Counted from the stretch's first letter, positions 1 to 7,699 are shown. The stretch: 17,610 nt of DNA from CAYORM01 sp964406375 (GCA_964406375.1 CAYORM010000060.1:1-17610); one strand, 5' to 3'. Numbers and translations: made by a program. The notes: generated by a model not told the origin, from the letters alone.

Positions 1-109
1 CAAACCGCAGGCCCCGTACCCCTTCTCCACTCTCACCATATTATCAAAAATCCGTCCGGCGCGCCCCGGGGCCGATCTCTCGGCGGCCCGTCATCGCGTC
101 GGGAGCGGC

Positions 110-138
110 GTTATAGGCGCCCCCCCTCGGGCTGTCAA
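110..138 (-). promoter_or_regulatory. Strong sigma70-type promoter reading leftward out of the window
   Basis: On the minus strand there is a perfect -35 hexamer TTGACA (138 to 133), a 17-base spacer, and a -10 hexamer TATAAC (115 to 110). Transcription should start near 103 and run left past position 1. The bases just after the -10 (CGCCGCTCC, minus strand) are GC-rich, which is typical of the discriminator of stringently controlled rRNA and tRNA promoters. The hexamers and spacing are read directly. The assignment to a stable-RNA operon is inference, because the transcribed gene is not in view. Confidence 0.75.
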
Positions 139-480
139 ACAGTTTTGTTCAGCCCCTGCGGGAAAAGCCCGATCCGACCAACCCATTGAAATTGCTTGAT
201 CCGTCCCCGAGGCTGGCGAACGGACCCGACACCGCCCCATTTCCGCCCCTCTCGATTGCCAGCAAGGAGCCGGACGCCTCGAGGACTCCCGGGGGGGCAC
301 CATGTTCGGCAGGCCACTGACGGGGGCCGATGGTTCCGTGACGGCCGATCCCGGCCCTGGCGAACGCCCTCGTGTTGACCGGTGCCCCGGCCGGGCGGCA
401 TTGTCCGAAACCATCGTCCCCGGGGCAGTATCCCGGCGCCAGGCCGAACCGCGTGGCCGTTGCGAACGGTATGAAGAGAC

Positions 481-485
481 GAGGA
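481..485 (+). promoter_or_regulatory. Ribosome binding site fixing the TTG start of the M23 peptidase
   Basis: GAGGA lies 7 bases before the TTG at 493. An in-frame TGA at 472 leaves no earlier start codon, so the site and the stop together support initiation at TTG rather than at a downstream GTG such as 532, which would cut into the signal-anchor. Confidence 0.7.
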
Positions 486-492
486 TGACCCG

Positions 493-1962
493 TTGAGACT
501 GAGCCTGGCGCGCCACCGCGCCCTGACCGGCGTGGCGCTCGGAGTGGTGGCGGCGATTCTGGCCGTCATCGATCCAGGAGCCCCGCAACCCGCGGCGATC
601 GCCGCGATGTCCGGCGTGCCGGCCGAGCCGCCGGCCCGGCCCGATCTGGTGACCGACGGGCTGCGCGCCAATCTGGCGCTGATGATGCTGCGACCCGACG
701 AGATCGAGCTGCAGGACTGGATCACCGCCTCGGTTGCCGATTCGCTGCTCGAGCACCGCTACGCCGTCGGTGAGGAGACGCGGGTGGTCGAGGTGCGGTC
801 CGGCGACACATTGACCGGCCTGCTGCTCGAGGCGGGGGTCACCCCCGAAGAGGCCGAGGCCGCGGTCGCGGCGCTGACCGATGTCTTCGACCCGCGAACC
901 CTGCGGGCCGGCCAGGCGGTGACACTGACCTTCGCCGAGACGGGCCGCCAGCGGATGCTCGCCTCGCTCACCTTCGACCCCTCCGTGACCACGACGCTTA
1001 CCGCGACCCACCTGCCGGAGGCGGGATTCGTCGCCGAGGTGACAGAACGGCCGGTCGAGTTGCGTCCGCGCGCCGTCGCCGGCAGCATCACCAGCAGCCT
1101 TTACGCCGATGCCGGCGCGGCCGGCGTGCCGGACCAGATCACCGCCGCCTTCATCCGCGCCCTGTCACACACCGTCGATTTCCAGCGCGACCTGCATGAC
1201 GGCGACGGCTTCGCCGCCGTCTATGAGATCAAGACCCTCGAGGACGGCCGGACGGTCGGCACCGGCGAGTTGCTGATGGCGCGGCTCGATCTCTCCGGCC
1301 GGACGGTCGAGATGTTCCGCTTCGAAGATCGCGACGGCGTCGTCGACTATTATGACCGTTCCGGGATGAGCGCCCGGCGGCTGCTGCTGCGCACCCCCAT
1401 CGACGGGGCGCGGATGAGCTCGAGCTACGGCATGCGCCGCCACCCGATTCTCGGCTATTCGCGCATGCATAAGGGCGTCGACTTCGCCGCCCCCTCCGGC
1501 ACGCCGATCTATGCCGCGGGCGACGGCACGGTCGAGGTGGTCGGCACGCGCAGCGGCTACGGCAAATATGTCCGGATCCGGCACAGCAGCCAGATCTCGA
1601 CCGCCTATGCCCATCTGAGCCGCTTCGCGGACATCGCCGAGGGCGCGCGCGTCCGCCAGGGCCAGTTGATCGGTTATGTCGGATCGACCGGTCAGGCGAC
1701 CGGCCCGCATCTGCATTACGAGGTGCTGGTGGGCGGCGAGCAGGTCAATCCGATGAGTGTCGACCTGCCGACCGGCCGCGCCCTCGAGGGCGCCGAGCGG
1801 ACGGCCTTCCTGGCCGAGGTCGCGCGCATCGACGCGCTGCTCGTCCGGGCCGGCGGGCCGGCGCTGGTCGCCTTCGGCGTGCCGCTGCCGCCGCGCCGGC
1901 CGCCGACGCCGGAGACCGAGGCCGCCGAGCTGCCGCCGGAGCTCCTCGCCGCCGGGCGCTGA
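493..1962 (+). CDS. M23 family metallopeptidase with LysM/OapA-like domain
   Basis: This 489-residue protein is a zinc peptidase of the LytM/M23 family, expected to cut peptidoglycan cross-bridges in the periplasm. An N-terminal hydrophobic stretch (about residues 11–26) looks like a signal peptide or signal anchor. Residues about 96–147 (VVEVRSGDTL, then LRAGQAVTLTF) look like a LysM or OapA-type wall-binding domain. The M23 domain covers about 300–425 and keeps every key residue: H326 and D330 in HKGVD, H374 in YAHLS, and H406 and H408 in GPHLHYE. The zinc ligands would be H326, D330 and H408. A proline-rich tail (464–489) ends the protein. The TTG start is the first possible one in frame and has a well-placed GAGGA. 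The gene converges on petC. All metal residues are present, so it is probably an active hydrolase rather than an EnvC-like activator, but its substrate bond cannot be told from sequence. Confidence 0.95.
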   Translation: MRLSLARHRALTGVALGVVAAILAVIDPGAPQPAAIAAMSGVPAEPPARPDLVTDGLRANLALMMLRPDEIELQDWITASVADSLLEHRYAVGEETRVVEVRSGDTLTGLLLEAGVTPEEAEAAVAALTDVFDPRTLRAGQAVTLTFAETGRQRMLASLTFDPSVTTTLTATHLPEAGFVAEVTERPVELRPRAVAGSITSSLYADAGAAGVPDQITAAFIRALSHTVDFQRDLHDGDGFAAVYEIKTLEDGRTVGTGELLMARLDLSGRTVEMFRFEDRDGVVDYYDRSGMSARRLLLRTPIDGARMSSSYGMRRHPILGYSRMHKGVDFAAPSGTPIYAAGDGTVEVVGTRSGYGKYVRIRHSSQISTAYAHLSRFADIAEGARVRQGQLIGYVGSTGQATGPHLHYEVLVGGEQVNPMSVDLPTGRALEGAERTAFLAEVARIDALLVRAGGPALVAFGVPLPPRRPPTPETEAAELPPELLAAGR

Positions 1963-2002
1963 CGGGAGCCGGCGCCCAGCACCCAAAGAACCGGCAGCCA
2001 AA

Positions 2003-2039
2003 GACAAGGCCCGCCCCGGTCACCCGGGGCGGGCTTGTC
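2003..2039. terminator. Bidirectional hairpin between convergent genes
   Basis: GACAAGGCCCGCCCCGG pairs with CCGGGGCGGGCTTGTC across a TCAC loop, giving a stem of about 16 base pairs with one bulged base. It sits in the 109 bp between the stop of the M23 gene and the stop of petC, which meet tail to tail. Neither strand has a clear run of T after the stem, so it is a weak match to a classic intrinsic terminator. Its position suggests it stops both transcripts or protects their 3' ends. Confidence 0.6.
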
Positions 2040-2071
2040 ACATCAGGGTCACGTCAGGCGGCGCCCGGCCC

Positions 2072-2872
2072 TCAATGCGGGACCGACGCCCACACCTTGC
2101 GCTTGGTGACGTAGAGCAGGCCGCCGAACACGGCGAGGAAGATCAGCACCTTGATGCCGATCTGCTTGCGATCCTCCATGCGCGGCTCGGCCGCCCACAT
2201 CAGGAAGTTGGTGAGATCCCAGGCGATCTGCTCCTCGGTCGCCTCGGTGCCGTCGTGATAGGTCACCACACCGTCATTCACCATGTCCGGCATGCTGACG
2301 ACATGGCCCGGGAACCAGAGATTGTAGTAGCGGCCCGGATCGAGCGTCACATCCTCCGGCGGATCGACGAACCCGGTGAGGAAGGCATAGATGTAGTCGG
2401 CCCCGCCGGAACGCGCCTTGTTGATCAGCGACAGGTCCGGCGGGGAGGCCCCGCCATTGGCGGCCCGTGCCGCCTGCTCGTTCGGGAAGGGTGACGGGAA
2501 GTAATCGGAGGGCAGGCCGGGGCGCTGGAACATCTCGCCCATATCGTCCGGCCCGTCGGTGATCTGGTACTCCGCCGCGATCGCCTTGACCTCGTCCTCG
2601 TTAAAGCCGAGCTCGGCGAGGTTGCGGAAGGCGACGTAGCGCAGCGAATGGCAGGCCGCGCAGACCTCGCGATAGACTTGCAGCCCGCGCTGCGCCGAGG
2701 CGCGGTCGAAGGTGCCGAAGGGCCCGTCGAAGGACCAGTCGAGATCCGGCGGCACCGGCGTCTCGTGGTCCTGTGCCGCAGCCGGCCCCGTCGTCGCCGC
2801 GACCAGCGCGACGGCAGGAAGGGCGGCGAGGACGGCGGTGGCGACGCCTTTCAGGATGCGAAACGGGTTCAT
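2072..2872 (-). CDS. petC: Cytochrome c1, haem subunit of the bc1 complex
   Basis: This 266-residue protein is the cytochrome c1 subunit of ubiquinol–cytochrome c reductase. It takes electrons from the Rieske centre and passes them to soluble or membrane cytochrome c on the periplasmic side. A signal peptide ends near AAAQ (residues 31–34). The haem c site CAACH is at 71–75, and the family motif NGGASPPDLSLI follows at 139–150. M194 in VSMPDM is the likely sixth iron ligand. One membrane anchor (about 239–255) lies close to the C-terminus, as in all members. The length is normal for a bacterial c1. The ATG at 2872 starts 2 bases after the cytochrome b stop, with only a weak ribosome site, which suggests translational coupling. 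It is the last gene of petABC and ends at the hairpin it shares with the M23 gene. Confidence 0.98.
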   Translation of the reverse strand: MNPFRILKGVATAVLAALPAVALVAATTGPAAAQDHETPVPPDLDWSFDGPFGTFDRASAQRGLQVYREVCAACHSLRYVAFRNLAELGFNEDEVKAIAAEYQITDGPDDMGEMFQRPGLPSDYFPSPFPNEQAARAANGGASPPDLSLINKARSGGADYIYAFLTGFVDPPEDVTLDPGRYYNLWFPGHVVSMPDMVNDGVVTYHDGTEATEEQIAWDLTNFLMWAAEPRMEDRKQIGIKVLIFLAVFGGLLYVTKRKVWASVPH

Positions 2873-2874
2873 CG

Positions 2875-4134
2875 TCAGGCTGCCTTACCCGGATGGGACG
2901 CCGCGGGACCGAACACCGATTCGGCGATACTGCCGGGAAGCCGGGACGGCCGCTCGATCTTGCCGAGGATCGGCAGGATCACGAGGAAGTGAAGGAAGTA
3001 ATAGAGGGTGGCCAGTCGGGCCGCGACCACGTACCAGCCCTCCGGCGGCTTGGCACCGCAGTAGCCGAGCAGCAGCACCGAGGCGACGAGCAGCCAGAAC
3101 AGCCAGCGATAGATCGGCCGGTAGCGGGCGCTGCGGACACGGCTGGTGTCGAGCCAGGGCAGGATGAACAGCACCGCGATGGCACCGAACATCAGGACGA
3201 CGCCGCCGAGCTTGCTCGGGACCGCACGCAGGATCGCGTAGAAGGGCAGGAAGTACCATTCCGGCACGATATGCGCGGGGGTCTGCAGCGGGTTAGCCGG
3301 GATATAGTTGTCGGCATGGCCCATGAAGTTGGGCAGGAAGAACACCACCGCCGCGTAGAAGAACAGGAACACGACCAGCCCGAACGCGTCCTTCACCGTG
3401 TAGTACGGATGGAAGGTGATGGTGTCCTGCGGCCCCTTCGGCTCGATGCCCGTGGGGTTGTTCGACCCCGGGATGTGCAGCGCCGCGATGTGCAGCACGA
3501 CCACGCCCAAGATCACGAAGGGCAGCAGGAAGTGCAGCGAGTAGAAGCGGTTGAGCGTCGGGTTGTCGACCGAGAAGCCGCCCCACAGCCAGGTGACGAT
3601 GCCGTCACCGACCAGCGGGATCGCCGAGAACAGGTTGGTGATGACGGTGGCCCCCCAGAAGCTCATCTGGCCCCAGGGCAGCACATAGCCCATGAAGGCG
3701 GTCGCCATCATCAGCAGGAAGATGATCACGCCGAGGATCCACAGGAGCTCGCGCGGCTTCTTGTACGAGCCGTAATAGAGGCCGCGGAAGATGTGGATGT
3801 AGACGGCGATGAAGAACAGCGACGCGCCATTGGCATGGATGTAGCGGACCATCCAGCCGAAATTGACGTCGCGCATGATGCGCTCGACGCTGTCGAAGGC
3901 GTGATCGACATGCGCCGTGTACTGCATCGACAAGAACAGGCCGCTGATGATCATCACCATCAGCATGACTGAGGCGATCGCGCCGAAGTTCCAGAGATAG
4001 TTGAAGTTCCGCGGAACAAGGAACTTACCGTACTCGCGATCGAGCAAGGTGACGATCGGCAGCCGCTGATCGATCCACCGGACCACCGGGTTCTTGTACG
4101 GGGATTCGCCGGCGGCGTGGGCGTTCTGCGCCAT
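2875..4134 (-). CDS. petB: Cytochrome b subunit of the bc1 complex
   Basis: This 419-residue membrane protein carries haems bL and bH and forms the two quinone sites (Qo and Qi) of the bc1 complex. The four haem ligands are visible at normal spacing: H100 and H114 (RYIHANGA, YIHIFRG), and H201 and H215 (LHFLLPF, VLHIAALH). The Qo-site motif PEWY is at 291–294, and NPTGIEPKG is at 226–234. About eight hydrophobic helices are present, and it is a single full-length bacterial cytochrome b rather than the split b6/subunit IV form. The open frame continues 156 codons upstream, but that part overlaps petA and does not resemble cytochrome b. I therefore take ATG 4134, which has GGGAGAGAGA upstream. 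It lies 26 bases after the petA stop. Confidence 0.98.
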   Translation of the reverse strand: MAQNAHAAGESPYKNPVVRWIDQRLPIVTLLDREYGKFLVPRNFNYLWNFGAIASVMLMVMIISGLFLSMQYTAHVDHAFDSVERIMRDVNFGWMVRYIHANGASLFFIAVYIHIFRGLYYGSYKKPRELLWILGVIIFLLMMATAFMGYVLPWGQMSFWGATVITNLFSAIPLVGDGIVTWLWGGFSVDNPTLNRFYSLHFLLPFVILGVVVLHIAALHIPGSNNPTGIEPKGPQDTITFHPYYTVKDAFGLVVFLFFYAAVVFFLPNFMGHADNYIPANPLQTPAHIVPEWYFLPFYAILRAVPSKLGGVVLMFGAIAVLFILPWLDTSRVRSARYRPIYRWLFWLLVASVLLLGYCGAKPPEGWYVVAARLATLYYFLHFLVILPILGKIERPSRLPGSIAESVFGPAASHPGKAA

Positions 4135-4160
4135 GGCTTCGTCTCTCTCCCGGGGCCGGC

Positions 4161-4754
4161 TCAGCCGAGCCGGATGCGCGTGTCGTCGAGGAAGGCGTAG
4201 GGCGGCACCGGCAGGTTCGTCGGCGCCGGGCCCTGCCGGATGCGCCCGGAGGTGTCGTAGACGGAGCCGTGGCAGGGGCAGAACCAGCCGCCATACTCGC
4301 CCCGATTGTCGCCCGGGTTCTGGCCGAGCGGCACGCAGCCGAGATGCGTGCAGACGCCGACGACCACGAGCCATTCGGGGCGCTGCACGCGCGCCTCGTC
4401 GGTCTGCGGGTCCTTCAGCTCGTCGAGCGGCGTCTCCTCCGCGGCGACGATCTGCTCCTCCGGCCGGTGCCGGATGAAGACCGGTTGGCCGCGCCACATC
4501 ACCGTCAGCGACTGGCCGACGGCGATCGGCGACAGGTCGACCTCGACCGTCGCCAGCGCCAGCACGTCCGCCGACGGGTTCATCGTGTCGATCAGCGGCC
4601 AAGCCACACCGGCGACGCCGACCGCGCCGACGGCGCCCGTCAGAAGATAGATGAAGTCGCGCCGGGTGCCCTCACCGCCATGGGCCGGGCCGTCATGCCC
4701 GTGCGGGCCCTGCCCGCCGGCGCCGTGGGCGCCCTGAACGCTCGTATCCGCCAT
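4161..4754 (-). CDS. petA: Rieske iron–sulfur subunit of the bc1 complex
   Basis: This 197-residue protein carries the 2Fe-2S centre that takes the first electron from ubiquinol at the Qo site. Box I is C135-T-H137-L-G-C140 and box II is C159-P-C161-H162-G-S. C135, H137, C159 and H162 bind the cluster, and C140 with C161 form the usual disulfide. RRDFIYLLTG (31–40) and the hydrophobic stretch to about residue 54 form the uncleaved twin-arginine signal and membrane anchor. Before it lies a 30-residue tail rich in glycine and histidine (H10, H18, H20, H25), longer than is usual for this subunit. I chose ATG 4754, preceded by GAGGGA; the upstream extension to 4940 overlaps the promoter and has no Rieske similarity. 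It is the first gene of petABC. Confidence 0.97.
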   Translation of the reverse strand: MADTSVQGAHGAGGQGPHGHDGPAHGGEGTRRDFIYLLTGAVGAVGVAGVAWPLIDTMNPSADVLALATVEVDLSPIAVGQSLTVMWRGQPVFIRHRPEEQIVAAEETPLDELKDPQTDEARVQRPEWLVVVGVCTHLGCVPLGQNPGDNRGEYGGWFCPCHGSVYDTSGRIRQGPAPTNLPVPPYAFLDDTRIRLG

Positions 4755-4911
4755 CGCTCGCTCGGTCCCTCGCGTGCCTGTCGCCCGCTGCTCGCTTGCT
4801 TTCTTCTCCCGCGCCGCCCGTATGGCAACGGGACGCAGCGCCGCACCCATCGGCCGCCACCCGCCAAACCGCCATGGGCGGCCGGCGCGGGCGGCCCGCG
4901 CGACGGGGCGG

Positions 4912-4940
4912 TCTATACAATGGCCCCCCGCGCGTTGCAA
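4912..4940 (-). promoter_or_regulatory. Probable promoter of petABC
   Basis: On the minus strand, -35 TTGCAA (4940 to 4935) is separated by exactly 17 bases from -10 TATAGA (4917 to 4912). Transcription would begin near 4905 and give a leader of about 150 bases before petA. The site lies within 65 bases of the divergent trmL start, so the two transcription units may influence each other. I found no equally good promoter for trmL: TATACA at 4914–4919 on the plus strand has no -35 partner. Confidence 0.6.
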
Positions 4941-4972
4941 TTCGGCCGCGTCCCCACGACAAGGGAGCGACG

Positions 4973-5458
4973 ATGCGCCTCGTCCTCTTCCAACCCGATA
5001 TCCCGCAGAATGCGGGCACGCTGATGCGGCTTGCGGCCGCGACCGGGGTGGGGGTCGACATCATTGAGCCCTGCGGTTTCCTCCTGGACGACCGGCGCCT
5101 GCGCCGCGCGCTGATGGATTACGCGGCGCTGCTCGACCTCACCCGCTGGACCGGATGGACCAGCTATGCCGGCGCGGCCCATCGCGGCCGGCTGGTTCTA
5201 CTGACGACCGCAGCAGAACACCCCTATACCGGCTTCACCTTCGCCGCCGGCGACCGGCTCATGGTCGGCCGCGAGAGCGGCGGCGTGCCGGACGCCATCC
5301 ACGCCGCGGCCGATGCCCGGCTGCGCGTGCCGATGGTGCCGGGCGCACGCTCGCTCAATGTCGCGATCGCCGCCGCCATGGTGCTCGGCGAGGCACTGCG
5401 ACAGACCCGGCCGGCCGACGCCGTCTTTTCCCCCTCTCAGATCGGGAGCCCCGCATGA
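4973..5458 (+). CDS. trmL: tRNA (cytidine/uridine-34-2'-O)-methyltransferase TrmL
   Basis: This 161-residue SPOUT-class enzyme matches TrmL, which uses S-adenosylmethionine to methylate the ribose of the wobble base in tRNA-Leu isoacceptors. The family landmarks are in order: FQPDIPQNAGTLMRLA (6–21), GFLLDDRRLRRA (35–46), and the trefoil-knot cofactor region GRESGGVP (99–106) with VPMVPGARSLNVAIAAAMVL (119–138). The length is typical of the minimal single-domain family. ATG 4973 follows AAGGGAG at good spacing; the longer frame upstream lies across the petA promoter and is not conserved-looking. The stop overlaps the hemF start as ATGA, so the two are almost certainly co-transcribed. The link with hemF looks positional rather than functional. 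Confidence 0.95.
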   Translation: MRLVLFQPDIPQNAGTLMRLAAATGVGVDIIEPCGFLLDDRRLRRALMDYAALLDLTRWTGWTSYAGAAHRGRLVLLTTAAEHPYTGFTFAAGDRLMVGRESGGVPDAIHAAADARLRVPMVPGARSLNVAIAAAMVLGEALRQTRPADAVFSPSQIGSPA

Positions 5459-6339
5459 CAGAGCCGGAACCCCGCCAACCCGCCGCCAGGACCGTCCCGA
5501 CCGAGGCGCAGAAGGAACGCGCCCGCCTCTGGTTCGAGACGCTGCGCGACCGCATCTGCGCCGCCTTCGAGGCGCTCGAGGACGCCCATGCCGGCCCGTT
5601 CGCCGATCGCCCGGCCGGGCGATTCGAGCGGCGCGCCTGGACGCGCGCGGATGGCGGCGGCGGCGTGATGGCGATCATGCGCGGCCGCGTCTTCGAGAAG
5701 GTCGGCGTCAACGTTTCAACGGTGCACGGTACCTTCTCGGAAGCCTTCCGCGCCCAGATCCCCGGTGCCGAAGGGGACGGCCGCTTCTGGGCCTCGGGCA
5801 TCAGCCTCGTCGCGCACATGCAGAGCCCGCGGGTCCCGGCAGTGCACATGAACACGCGGATGATCACTACCCGCTTCGGCTGGTTCGGCGGTGGGGCGGA
5901 CCTCACCCCGATGACAGAGGCACCGGAGGATGCAAAGGCGTTCCACACGATCCTCGCCGCGGCCTGCGACAGGCACGACGCGACCTACTATCCGCGCTTC
6001 AAGGCTTGGTGCGACGACTATTTCTACCTGCCGCATCGGAATGAGCCGCGCGGCGCCGGCGGCATCTTCTACGACTGGCTGGACAGCGGTGACTGGGAGG
6101 CGGATTTCGCCTTCACCCGCGATGTCGGCGAGGCATTCCTCGCGGCCTATCCGCCGATCGTGCAGCGCCACATGGACGAGCCCTGGACCGAGGAGGAGCG
6201 GCAGCATCAGCTCCGCCGCCGCGGCCGCTATGCCGAGTTCAACCTGCTCTATGACCGCGGCACGACCTTCGGCCTGAAGACCGGCGGAAATGTCGAGGCG
6301 ATCCTGATGTCGCTGCCGCCGCTCGCGGCCTGGCCCTAA
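5455..6339 (+). CDS. hemF: Oxygen-dependent coproporphyrinogen III oxidase
   Basis: This 294-residue enzyme uses O2 to decarboxylate two propionates of coproporphyrinogen III to give protoporphyrinogen IX in haem synthesis. HemF motifs are clear: VHMNTRM (130–136), WFGGGADLTP (143–152), HRNEPRGAGGIFYDWL (194–209), and the long C-terminal block RRGRYAEFNLLYDRGTT (255–271) followed by GLKTGGNVEAILMSLPP (273–289). The conserved histidines expected near the active site, H131, H164 and H194, are present. The length and the short end after MSLPPLAAWP are normal for alphaproteobacteria. ATG 5455 overlaps the trmL stop by four bases and has GGGAG upstream. It supplies haem in a region that also encodes the haem-bearing bc1 complex. 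It ends only 4 bp from the cca stop on the other strand. Confidence 0.98.
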   Translation: MTEPEPRQPAARTVPTEAQKERARLWFETLRDRICAAFEALEDAHAGPFADRPAGRFERRAWTRADGGGGVMAIMRGRVFEKVGVNVSTVHGTFSEAFRAQIPGAEGDGRFWASGISLVAHMQSPRVPAVHMNTRMITTRFGWFGGGADLTPMTEAPEDAKAFHTILAAACDRHDATYYPRFKAWCDDYFYLPHRNEPRGAGGIFYDWLDSGDWEADFAFTRDVGEAFLAAYPPIVQRHMDEPWTEEERQHQLRRRGRYAEFNLLYDRGTTFGLKTGGNVEAILMSLPPLAAWP

Positions 6340-6343
6340 GCCC

Positions 6344-7672
6344 TCAGCCCGGAACGCCGCGCGCCTTGACGATCGCGGCGAGGCGCTCGAGGCAGGCCTC
6401 GCGACCCGGTGCGAAATCGTGCTCGGCCCACCAGGTCTCGACCTCGGCGAGCACCGCGCCCACCGCGGGCCCGATCAGGCCGAGCGCGGTCGCGTCGCGA
6501 CCGCCGACGGGAAGCGGCGGCACCGCCCAGCCGCGCACAAGTTCGAGGCCGGCGACGAGGCGGCGGGTGAGCGCCTCCATCTCCTCGGGCCTGACCTGTG
6601 CGTCGTCGACGCAGGCAGCGGCGGCCAGCAACAGGCGGTCGGCGGCCAAGCGGCGGCCGGCCGACTCGCCCGACCGTCGCACCACACGGTAGATCCGCTG
6701 CCTGAGCGCCGCCGGCCCGGCGTGCGCTTCCTCCGGCCGCGGCGGGGCCGCCGCCAGGGCGCGCAGACGCTCCCGTTCGGCCCGCGACACCTTGAGCCGC
6801 GCGATCGCGCCCTCGACCCTCGGGACGAGGAGCGCCGCTAGGCGCAGCAGCGGATCGGAAAGCGGCTGCCCGACTGCGGCAATCCGCGCGGCGGCGCGGT
6901 CGAGCGCGACGATCGCCGCGAGCCGTGCACGGTCTCCGGTGACGCCGAGGGCCGCCGCCTCCACCCCGGCGTCGGCCATCGCGGTCCAGGCCGGCAGCGG
7001 ATCCTCGGCCGCAAGGAGCTTGAGGAGCTCGGTCCGGATCCGCTCGCCCGACAGGCCCGCGATCATACCGCGCTTCTCGGCGCAGGCGGCGAGCGCCTCC
7101 GCATCCGGTGCACCGGCCCCGAACCGGGCATGGAAACGGAAGAAGCGCAGGATTCGCAGCGCGTCCTCTTCGATCCGGCGCCGCGCATCACCGATGAACC
7201 GTACCCGACCGGCGCGGGCATCGGCCACGCCGCCGAAGTAATCGTGAACCACCCCGTCGCGCCCGGCCGACAGCGCGTTCATCGTGAAGTCCCGACGCGC
7301 CGCATCCGCCCGCCAATCGTCGGTGTAGCTGACCCGCGCGCGTCGGCCATCGGTCTCGAGATCGACGCGCAGCGTCGTCACCTCGATTGCCCGTTCGCCG
7401 AGCACGGCCGTCACCGTGCCGTGGTCGAGGCCGGTTGGCACGACACGGATCCCCGCGGCACGAAGCGCCGCAGTCGCCACCGCAGGTGGCAGCGGAGTCG
7501 CGAGGTCGAGATCGGCGGCCGGCCGGCCGAGCAGCGCATCGCGCACGCAGCCGCCGACAAAGCGCGGCGAGCCGGCCGGGCGGCGCTCGGGCACGTCGAG
7601 CGCGTCGAAGATCGCGGCGACCGCCGGGTCACCGAGCCCGAGCGCCTCCGGGGCGATGCGCGGCCCTGTCAT
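6344..7672 (-). CDS. cca: CCA tRNA nucleotidyltransferase (poly(A) polymerase family)
   Basis: This 442-residue class II nucleotidyltransferase most likely adds or repairs the 3'-CCA end of tRNAs from CTP and ATP without a template. The catalytic head has GGCVRD (40–45) and the metal-binding D54-L-D56. It is followed by RRDFTMNAL (126–134) and the ribose/base-recognition region RIEEDALRILRFFRFHARF (166–184). The rest is the helical tail usual in alphaproteobacteria. The length suits a CCA-adding enzyme; a poly(A) polymerase is the alternative, but I find no second family copy here to compare. ATG 7672 follows AGAGGA at good spacing. It is the last gene of the DUF1285–NUDIX–cca run, 27 bases after the NUDIX stop. 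Confidence 0.94.
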   Translation of the reverse strand: MTGPRIAPEALGLGDPAVAAIFDALDVPERRPAGSPRFVGGCVRDALLGRPAADLDLATPLPPAVATAALRAAGIRVVPTGLDHGTVTAVLGERAIEVTTLRVDLETDGRRARVSYTDDWRADAARRDFTMNALSAGRDGVVHDYFGGVADARAGRVRFIGDARRRIEEDALRILRFFRFHARFGAGAPDAEALAACAEKRGMIAGLSGERIRTELLKLLAAEDPLPAWTAMADAGVEAAALGVTGDRARLAAIVALDRAAARIAAVGQPLSDPLLRLAALLVPRVEGAIARLKVSRAERERLRALAAAPPRPEEAHAGPAALRQRIYRVVRRSGESAGRRLAADRLLLAAAACVDDAQVRPEEMEALTRRLVAGLELVRGWAVPPLPVGGRDATALGLIGPAVGAVLAEVETWWAEHDFAPGREACLERLAAIVKARGVPG

Positions 7673-7699
7673 GTTCCTCTGACCTTCTGACGCCGCCGG

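Larger units (their letters stand above)
1..492. other. Intergenic region without a convincing protein gene
   Basis: I see no protein gene that I would defend in this stretch. Its left part carries a strong leftward promoter (described separately) whose product lies outside the window. The right part is GC-rich DNA leading to the M23 peptidase gene. A 64-codon open frame (302–496) ends in a TGA that overlaps the TTG start of the peptidase, but its arginine- and proline-rich translation matches nothing I know. No tRNA or rRNA body is recognisable between 1 and 110, although that segment would be the leader of whatever the leftward promoter transcribes. Confidence 0.7.

Noticed and set aside
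1..39. Possible start of a leftward protein gene (ATG at 39, reading MVRVEKGYG to the edge).
   Set aside because: Only 13 codons are visible, with no good ribosome site; a stable-RNA leader explains the region equally well.
186..214. TTGAAA at 186–191 as a -35 for the M23 gene.
   Set aside because: The hexamer 17 bases downstream is GAGGCT, with no resemblance to a -10.
91..1011. A 306-codon minus-strand frame at the left edge.
   Set aside because: It lies opposite the M23 peptidase and runs across the strong leftward promoter; its sequence is glycine- and arginine-rich with no motif.
2773..3972. A 399-codon plus-strand frame across cytochrome b.
   Set aside because: Mirror of the petB/petC coding sequence; charged, repetitive translation rich in E, H, D and R. 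Cytochrome b on the other strand is unmistakable.
4135..4602. N-terminal extension of cytochrome b by 156 residues.
   Set aside because: It lies entirely over petA in another frame and has no cytochrome b similarity; ATG 4134 has a ribosome site and the expected N-terminus.
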